Under the pieces are notes generated by a model that saw only the letters and a program-made list of their open reading frames with translations, was not told where the DNA came from and made no database searches. This document shows, one piece after another, positions 57,501 through 64,000 of a stretch of DNA of 64,000 bases. This DNA is from Poa pratensis. Taxonomy: Eukaryota > Streptophyta > Magnoliopsida > Poales > Poaceae. The position numbers were made by a program, and so were the translations under genes. Positions within the stretch are counted from its first letter, which is position 1. Every line of letters begins with the position of its first letter. The DNA lies in assembly GCA_947311845.1 (NCBI GenBank), contig CAMZMU010000041.1, positions 113,142,573 to 113,206,572 of the forward strand, read 5' to 3'.

Positions 57501-58243
57501 CCTGAGTCCATGTGCGAGCAGGGCTTTGGCCGGCGGAGCGTGGGCTCGAGCTTGACCCGGTCTGCGTCTGGGGCGTAGCTGTTCATCTTTGCTTCGTAGG
57601 TCATGCCCGAGTTCAGAAAAGCCGGGTAACGAGCATCATCTGACGCGGGTGAAGTGTCTTTGAAATAGAAATATGTGTTTTGCCATCCCTTTGGATGGCT
57701 GGCAAGAGCAAGAGCCGGGAAATCACATTCCCTCCGGCGCTGGATCGCCACTCCACCGTAAGGGCCAAGGTTGTCTTTGCGGGATGGGTTGCAGTAGAAA
57801 AATTCTAGGAAAAGTTCAAGGCTGGGGGCTATTTGCAAGTAATCCTCGCAGAAAACTACAAAGTTGCTTATGTTGAGAATGGAGTTGGGGCCTATGTCTT
57901 GTGGCCTAAGACCGTAGTATTTTAAGACCCGGCGAAAGAACAGGGAACCCGGTGGGCGGAAACCGCGCAGGACATGATCTAAGAAGGCTACCACTTCACC
58001 TTCCTTGGGGTTTGGGCGGATCTCCTCTCCAGGGGCGCGCCACTGGATCTCGTTCTGAGCCGGGAGTTCGCCCCGGTTCACGAAAGACTGAAGGGTGGTC
58101 TTGGTCGCACTGGACCTTGTCCAGTTCACTGGAGCGGCTGCGGGAGCCGCGGATCCAGATGCACCAGCAGCAGTACCAGAAGGTTTCTTTGCGAGCTTTT
58201 TGGCCGCACGGGGCCCTCCAGATTTTATCTTCTCCTTCGTCAT
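54580..58243 (-). pseudogene. Antisense multi-exon gene of element F (gypsy-type transposon family)
   Basis: ATG at 58243 (minus) follows a 5'-UTR intron (58255-58396; donor CAAG|GTAACC, acceptor CTCCTCCAG). Residues about 1-60 are Lys/Ala-rich. From about 65 the conserved domain runs: FVNRGELPAQNE, EGEVVAFLDHVLRGFRPPG, SLFFRRVLKYYGLRPQDIGP, FCEDYLQIAPSLELFLEFFY, GWQNTYFYFKDTSP. A frameshift falls near 57535. Further exons: an acidic segment from 57188 (DPKWWSADYT, then Glu/Asp run), a Lys/Ser-rich part (56870-56610), a Pro-rich part (56396-56055), a coiled coil (55692 down to about 55386), and a C-terminal exon from about 55274. That exon has SACRAGAMRSLALAKAYYPQ and a stop at about 54580. 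The intron 55693-56054 holds a four-copy repeat array. Intracellular role unknown; coiled coil suggests self-association. Confidence 0.65.
55751..56001 (+). repeat. Four-copy tandem array of polypurine-like units in an intron (F)
   Basis: CTTGGGGGCTA(C) occurs at 55751-55762, 55828-55839, 55906-55917 and 55991-56001, spaced 77, 78 and 85 bp. Between them the units share CCCAGGTTGC and GCTAACCCGG, so the whole about 77-bp unit is repeated. The element's own polypurine tract is CCTGGGGGCTAC (ending 58934). Confidence 0.85.
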
Positions 58244-58527
58244 GGATTTCAGCTCTGGAGGAGGACAGAGCGCAACAATGGCGTTATGAACCCTAGTTTG
58301 GATGCGGAAGTGAATAATGAAATACGGAGCCAATCTAGAAGAAATAAAGGTTGGAATCGGGTGCGCGGAATGGATAAAAGTAAGAATCGAGGTTACCTTG
58401 GAGATTGACCGAGATTAGAGGGCGCGATTGAAGATCGGAGTTCCGGCGGCTGCGGTGGCAGTGACGCGAGCGTGAGGTAGGGGATGAACGTGAGAATGGG
58501 GAAATTTACTCTGGGGTTATGGCCAGA

Positions 58528-58535
58528 TATTTATA
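58528..58535 (-). promoter_or_regulatory. TATA box for the antisense gene of element F
   Basis: On the minus strand GTGGCTATAAATATCTGG, about 290 bp upstream of the ATG at 58243. It is followed by a CT-rich leader and the 5'-UTR intron. The core GGCTATAAATA is identical to that in element C. Confidence 0.7.
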
Positions 58536-58920
58536 GCCACGGTGAAAACCCTAGGGGTATTGCGGTAAAAATGAGCGGATAAGATAAGCATCTTCTCCGG
58601 GAAGCCAGCGACAAACAGACAGGACAAAAGGAATATTCTTTGACTCCAGTTATGACTAGCAAGTGGTCCAGTTGAGTTGAGATTTTCGCTAAGTGTTGGG
58701 TGGGAGACCCGGAGACATATGACCTAGTATGAGAAAGCCGGGTTACGGTATGACCCGCCAAGAAGAGTTGGCCCAGTTAAGCAGAAAGATAAAATAGTGC
58801 GTTATATGTATTTGTTGTTTTTGTATTTCAGGCGGTTAACCCGGCAAGCCAGGGTACCAGCATTGATCAAGGAAGCGACACAAAGTTGGAAGCAAAGCAT
58901 GGCAACCTGGTTACCTGGTT

Positions 58921-58934
58921 AACCTGGGGGCTAC
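58921..58934 (+). promoter_or_regulatory. Polypurine tract of element F
   Basis: AACCTGGGGGCTAC directly precedes the LTR start TGATGG. Confidence 0.7.
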
Positions 58935-59537
58935 TGATGGAGGGATAATAACCCGGTAGGCCCATGCAGAGGGAAACGAGACCCGCCAGGAAGGAGGCCC
59001 GGTCAGGGCAGTTAGCCCTCAGCACGGGCCGGGTTATGTTTCTGGGCCGGCATCTTGGCGGTGACCCGGTAAGGAAGGCGATATTCTAGAAGGTACAAGA
59101 GGCGGTTCGAGAGGCGGTTCAAGACTTGGAATACACGAAGAGCAAAGGAGCTAAGGTAGGACTTGGAGTTCGGAGAACCCGGCTCTATTGTGTACGCGGT
59201 CAGAGGGCCCGGTATCTATATAAACCGGCCCCTGAGCCATAGCTAGCAAGTCTTCATAACCCCCAAGCTTTAGGCGAGAGAACCATCGAGAGAGATACAC
59301 AAGCTTTGTAACCTAGATCGAGATCCGGCTCTGTTGTCGTAGCCGGGTTATCGAGATCGAGACCAAGATTAATAATAAGATAGCAGGAAGTAGGTCTTTA
59401 TCTCCAATGGAGAGGCCGAACCTGGGTAAACCTGTGTCCCCTGCAATGCTAAACAATCTCCCAGACGCCAGTGTCGCCTTGCCCAAAAACTCAAGCTACC
59501 CCAAAGTAGCATCTGCCGTGTTATCTACCCCACGACA
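58935..59537 (+). repeat. 3' LTR of element F (603 bp)
   Basis: It starts TGATGGAGGGATAATAACCC and ends CTACCCCACGACA. It has TATA box TATATAAA (59217-59224) and the conserved motif GCAGGAAGTAGG...GAACCTGGGTAAA (59383-59430). The partner 5' LTR is missing, so no target duplication can be tested. Confidence 0.75.
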
Positions 59538-60123
59538 CCGGCTTTGTGAGGAGCACAAGGCGGAGTTAGTAGACTCCCGTTTCCGGTTCTACGGGAGGCG
59601 TAACTGTGATGGACACCCTACTCCTTCACCTTACCACCCGATGTTTGGGAGCTACATCATGGACATGGAGATCTTACTTCAGTGCACTCAAGATGATCTG
59701 TTGCGCACTAGGATTCAGCTTCACTTTGACCGCGAGTCGCTCGTTGAGCTTCGCGAGAACGAGATGAAGCTGATGGTGGAGAAGGTTGCTCTTCTCAGGA
59801 AGAGGGCCCAGCTGAGGAAGACTATCGTGAAGCTCCGCACGAAGGTGGCAGAGCAGGATGGACTGATTGAGGATCTAGAGCACCATACTGACGAGATGGA
59901 GGAGGAGGGCGAGGATCTCCGCAAGGAGAACGACGCTTTCCTCAGTGACGATGATGACTTCGTGGAGGAGATGGACTGTGAGGAGGAGGATGATGAGGAG
60001 GAGTTAGTTGACGAGGAGGAGGAGCCACTCGAGCCAGTTCTCGAGGACGAGGAGGAGGATCCCGAGGAGCCAGCCTACCAGTCAGATGCTGACGTGTTAG
60101 AGCTGGAGGTTCCACCTCAGTAG
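59538..60123 (+). pseudogene. Upstream coiled-coil, acidic-tail ORF of element G, 5' end lost
   Basis: Reading in frame from the F LTR, the sequence becomes RLCEEHKAELVDSRFRF at 59538. It has a tyrosine/proline part (PYHPMFGSYIMDMEILLQ), a long Leu/Lys/Glu coiled coil (about 59740-59920), then a run of Asp and Glu to QSDADVLELEVPPQ and a stop at 60123. An open frame starts at an ATG inside the LTR of F (59407), but the 44 residues before 59538 are LTR-encoded, so the true start is lost. No function is recognised; the position before gag suggests an extra gene of the element. The following 60124-60420 stretch holds no coding signal. Confidence 0.5.
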
Positions 60124-60421
60124 GCGAGTGACTTGATCACTACCGCAGGATTAGGTTGACCCCCTATAGCTAGTCGAGTAGTAGTAGTGGTTCTTTTGGA
60201 AACCAGATGTTATGTATCCAGATGTAAGCTTGATGTTGTAAGCTTGATGTTGATGTGAACTCCTTGATGTGTTGTTTGTGAAATATAAGTATGTTTGTCT
60301 TGTTTAAATCTGTGTGAACTATTTTCATATAAATCTTAGGATTAATCAACCACTTGAGAGATCGTCTTTTCCCTTAGTCGAACTTTTCTTGCCTTGTCTC
60401 TTATACCCGGTGTGCTTCAGG

Positions 60422-62095
60422 ATGCCGCCCCGTCGCAGCAATGCGGAAGGATCAGGATCAGCACCACCACCACCGGACCCAACCCCCACCCAACTTCTCG
60501 CACTTATCATGGAGGAGCGTGAAAATGCCCGGCAAGAGCGCCAAGCTCATCTCGCTGCCTTACAACAACTCGCAGCCGCTTATAACAACAACAATAACAA
60601 CAACAACAACAACAACAATGGTGGTAACGGCAATGGCGATGGAAACCAGCGATCTACCTTGGGTGATTTTCAGAAGACCAACCCACCCACCTACTCCAAG
60701 GGACTTCACCCACTAGAAGCCGATGATTGGCTTCGCACCATCGACAATAATCTGGAAGTTGCTGCTGTGGGAGAAACGAGAAAGTGTTGTATGCAACCCA
60801 CTATCTCGCTGGACCTGCAAGAGCTTGGTGGGAAACTACCAAGACTCTCCAGCCAGCTGGTCATGTCATCAACTGGGCTGAGTTCCAGGAGAAGTTCCGC
60901 AAGAAGCATATTCCCAGTGGACTTATTGAGAGGAAGAAGGATGAGTTCCGTAAGCTGAGGCAGGGAAGTAGAGATGTGGTCGGTTATCTTGAGGAGTTTA
61001 CCGACTTATCTCGGTATGCTCCTGATGACACCGACAAAGAAGAGAAGAAGATGGAGCGTTTCATGAGTGGACTTCATGATGAACTTCAGTGTGCTTTGGT
61101 TATCCATGACTTCCGTGATCTGGAGTCACTTGTGGACAAAGCCATCCAGCTGGAGACCAAGCGCAAGTCGATGTATGAAGGTCGCAAGAGGAGGATGAAT
61201 GCTCAGGAAGGCTCGAGCAGCCAGAAACCTCGTATCTTTCAGCAGAACACCAGGCCTGCCTATCGTCCACCCCAAGCTCCACGCCCCAATTACCCTAACC
61301 GCCCAAACAACTTCAACCGCCCCAATGACAATAACCGTCCCGGAGGAAACTTCAACAACTTCACCCGCAATCCCAATGTGATCTGCTTTGAATGCGGCAA
61401 CAAGGGTCACTACTCCAAAGAATGTCCCAATCCCAAGAGGAATGTCCAGCGCCCCAATGCGCCGGCACAGAACAATGGTCAAGGCCGCAATGGAAATGGA
61501 AATGGCAAGAATGCCGCACCTCGCGGAAATGCTGCTGTTGCCAAGGGTCGTCTGCACCACATCAATGCTGAAGAAGCTCAGGATGCTCCGGATGTTGTGC
61601 TGGGTACGTTCCTTGTCAACTCAGTACCTGCAACTGTTCTGTTTGATTCTGGTGCTACCCATTCATTTGTTACCCAAGAATTTGTTGCTAAGGGAGGTTT
61701 AGTTAAGAGCCTCTTACCCAAACCCATGGTCATCCAAATCCCAGAATCCACCGTAGAGACCAAGATGTTTTGCTCCGATGTACCCCTTGAGATCAAAGGA
61801 GAAAAGTTTCCAGTTAACTTAATTGTTCTGGGAACCCAAGGCATCGATGTTATACTCGGTATGAATTGGTTAGCCAAGTACCATGGTCGAATTGACTGTG
61901 CCAGAAGAGCTGTATCCATCACCACCGACAAAGAAGTAGAAGTGGAGTATGTGTCTGAAACTAGTCAACCTCACCCAGGCTGCCATGAGAGCATAGCTCG
62001 ACCCGCCCTAGATGAGATCCGTGTTGTTCATCTGTTCAAGGATGTTTTCCCAGAAGAATTGCCTGGTATGCCGCCAGAGGGATATTGAGTTCATA
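60422..62095 (+). pseudogene. gag and protease of element G
   Basis: ATG at 60422 (MPPRRSNAEGSGSAPPPP) leads through an Asn run (about 60582-60620) to the gag core FQKTNPPTYSKGLHPLEADD. A one-base deletion near 60775 shifts frame. The core continues LYATHYLAGPARAWWETT, EFQEKFRKKHIPSGLIERKK and FMSGLHDELQCAL. The knuckle CFECGNKGHYSKEC is at about 61384-61425 and protease ATVLFDSGATHSFV at about 61632. The frame breaks again near 62080, between protease and reverse transcriptase (FPEELPGMPPEG). gag packages the RNA; protease matures the polyprotein. Confidence 0.87.
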
Positions 62096-64000
62096 ATTGA
62101 GCTTATCCCAGGAACATCCCCATATCCCAAAAGCCTTATCGGATGAATCCGGAAGAACTGGTTGAGTTGAAGAAGCAGTTGGCTGATATGCTAAGCAAAG
62201 GTCTTGTCCGCCCAAGCGCTTCACCATGGGGATCACCCATTATATTGTGGACAAGAGAGACGGTACCACACGCCTGTGTGTGGATTATCGCAAGCTGAAT
62301 GACGTGACCATTAAAAATAAGTACCCTCTTCCCAAGATCGAGGATCTGTTCGATCAAATGAACGGAGCCCGAGTCTTTTCAAAGATCGATCTTCGGACAG
62401 GATACCATCAGTTGAAGATCAGAGAGACAGATATTCCCAAGACCGCCTTCACCACTCGTTACGGTTTGTTTGAATACACCGTGATGTCTTTTGGTCTGAC
62501 CAATGCCCCAGCCTATTTCATGAATCTCATGAACAAGATTTTCATGGAGTACCTCGACAAGTTCGTGGTAGTTTTCCTTGATGACATCCTTATTTATTCC
62601 AAGACCGAAGAAGAGCATGCTGAACACCTGCGTCTAGTTTTGGAGACCCTCCAAGAGCACCAGCTGTATGCCAAGCTTAGCAAGTGTGAGTTTTGGCTCA
62701 GTGAAGTGGCATTTCTTGGACATATTGTATCCGCTGGAGGAATTTCTGTTGACCCTGAGAAGATACAAGCCATTCTTGACTGGTTATCCCCAACCAATGT
62801 TTTTGAAATCCGAAGCTTTCTCGGACTTGCCGGTTATTACCGCAAGTTCGTTGAAGGATTTTCCAGTATAGCCAAACCTCTGACCCAACTGTTGAAGAAG
62901 GACAAGAAATTTGAATGGACTCAGAAGTGTGAGGATAGTTTCCAAGAACTGAAGAAGAGACTAACCTCAGCCCCAATCCTGATCATGCCAGACGTCACCC
63001 AGAGTTTCGACGTGTATTGCGATGCATCACGCCTCGGACTTGGTTGTGTTCTGATGCAAGAAGGCAAAGTTGTGTCGTATCTGTCCCGGCAGTTGCGACC
63101 GCATGAAGAGAATTACCCAACCCATGACTTGGAGTTAGCTGCTGTAGTCTTTGCTCTTAAGAAGTGGCGTCCCTATCTTGCGGGACATCGCTGCGAGGTC
63201 TATACAGATCACAAAAGCTTGAAGTATATTTTCACCCAGAAAGATCTGAACCTGCGACAGAGGAGATGGATGGAATTAATCAAGGATTATGATATTGGAA
63301 TCCATTATCACCCGGAAAGGCTAATGTAGTTGCCGATGCCCTTAGTCGCAAACCTTGCACCCTGAATGCCCTGATCCAAGCCGAACAGCCAGCCTTGTTC
63401 AAAGACTTCCAAGATTTTGGACTAGAGCTTGTTAGCCATGGTTATCTCGCCAATTAGAGTTAACCCCAACCCTGATGGATCAAATCAAAGAAGCCCAAAA
63501 GGTCATGAAAGCATAGAGGGAATTAGGAAGAAAATTTCCCTCGGCAAAGCACCCGGTTTTACCGAAGATGCTGAAGGAGTGCTGAAATTCAATGACCGTA
63601 TCTGTGTGCCCAATGTCACGGAACTTAAGGAGTTAATCCTGAAGGAGGCCCATGAGACCCCTTATTCAATCCACCCCGGCGGAACCAAAATGTACCAAGA
63701 CCTTCGAGAAAGATTTTGGTGGCATGGAATGAAGCGAGAGATTGGTTCTTTCGTAGCCAAGTGTGATATCTGTCAGCGAGTCAAGGCTGAACATCAGCGA
63801 CCCGCTGGATTGCTTCAACCTTTGAAAATTCCCGAGTGGAAGTGGGACGAGATTGGAATGGATTTTATTACCGGACTTCCAAGATCCAACCGAGGCCATG
63901 ATTCAATCTGGGTCATCGTTGATCGACTGACCAAGGTTGCCCACTTTGTTCCTGTCAAGACCACTCATACCGGAGCTCAGTTAGCAGACCTGTATATTTC
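62096..64000 (+). pseudogene. Reverse transcriptase, RNase H and integrase start of element G
   Basis: From 62226: [55 protein letters not shown] and the catalytic [11 protein letters not shown] (about 62567). RNase H follows with [36 protein letters not shown] and [19 protein letters not shown] frameshift near 63322 precedes [11 protein letters not shown]. Integrase starts with a zinc-binding region (HPGGTKMYQDLRERFWWHGM...CDICQ) and the core start DEIGMDFITGLPRS, cut by the window end. Frame changes near 62125, 62230, 63322 and about 63455-63520 make it inactive. Confidence 0.88.

Larger units (their letters stand above)
50108..59537 (+). mobile_element. Ty3 (Tat-lineage) retrotransposon F, 5' part lost
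   Basis: It begins in the C-terminal part of protease, has a nearly complete pol, an opposite-strand gene (54580-58243, minus), a polypurine tract and one LTR (58935-59537). The 5' LTR, gag and protease active site are absent: the left edge is a direct junction with integrase of D. Its coding style (more G and T at third positions) differs from D and E. Confidence 0.85.
59538..64000 (+). mobile_element. Ty3 chromovirus (Tekay-like) element G, internal part
   Basis: An upstream acidic ORF is followed by gag with a CCHC knuckle, protease, reverse transcriptase, RNase H and the start of integrase, in an order and with motifs usual for chromoviruses. There is a single RNase H, so it is a different lineage from C to F. 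The left edge is set by the LTR of F; its own LTRs are not in the window, and it continues past 64000. Confidence 0.8.

Overview
The window is plant nuclear DNA, most likely from a Pooideae grass (the wheat/barley/rye/oat/ryegrass group). The evidence is nested LTR retrotransposons of grass type (including an LTR starting TGATACGTCTCCAACG), Tat-lineage Ty3 elements with two RNase H domains, and two intron-bearing host genes. I cannot name the species. No bacterial operons, CRISPR arrays, rRNA genes or intact tRNA genes were seen.

Layout. 1-1942: part of an LTR on the minus strand. 1943-7816: 3' part of an LTR element (A) with a broken internal ORF and a 1522-bp 3' LTR. 7826-22309: an LTR-like unit (B) split by a 11.9-kb Tat-type Ty3 element (C, 9412-21321, minus strand, 5-bp target duplication AAAGA). 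22310-23215: promoter and two exons of a small acidic-protein gene. 24307-26880: decayed LINE on the minus strand. 27538-31584: an apparently intact 13-exon gene on the minus strand for a glutamate-rich WD-repeat protein of the GRWD1/Rrb1 type (ribosome biogenesis). 32333-33395 and 34321-35700: two poly(A)-type retroposons, with a tRNA-related SINE-like sequence between them. 36341-50108: Tat-type element D, whose integrase is split by element E (41971-49876, target duplication GCATA). 50108-59537: element F, lacking its 5' part and joined directly to the broken integrase of D. 59538-64000: internal region of a different Ty3 family (G, chromovirus/Tekay-like), running off the window end.

The most interesting pattern is shared by C, E and F. 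Each carries, between the pol region and the 3' LTR, a multi-exon gene on the opposite strand. It has a conserved N-terminal domain (I recognise the 'putative gypsy-type transposon' family), an acidic region, a coiled coil and a conserved C-terminal motif. In C and F it has its own TATA box (GGCTATAAATA) and a 5'-UTR intron; E has a weaker TATA-like site. In all three, the intron before the coiled coil holds repeated copies of a motif closely resembling the element's own polypurine tract; in F this is a four-copy, about 77-bp tandem array. C, D and E have lost different pieces of pol, while C and E keep the antisense gene. Element A independently repeats its polypurine-tract sequence upstream of the 3' LTR.
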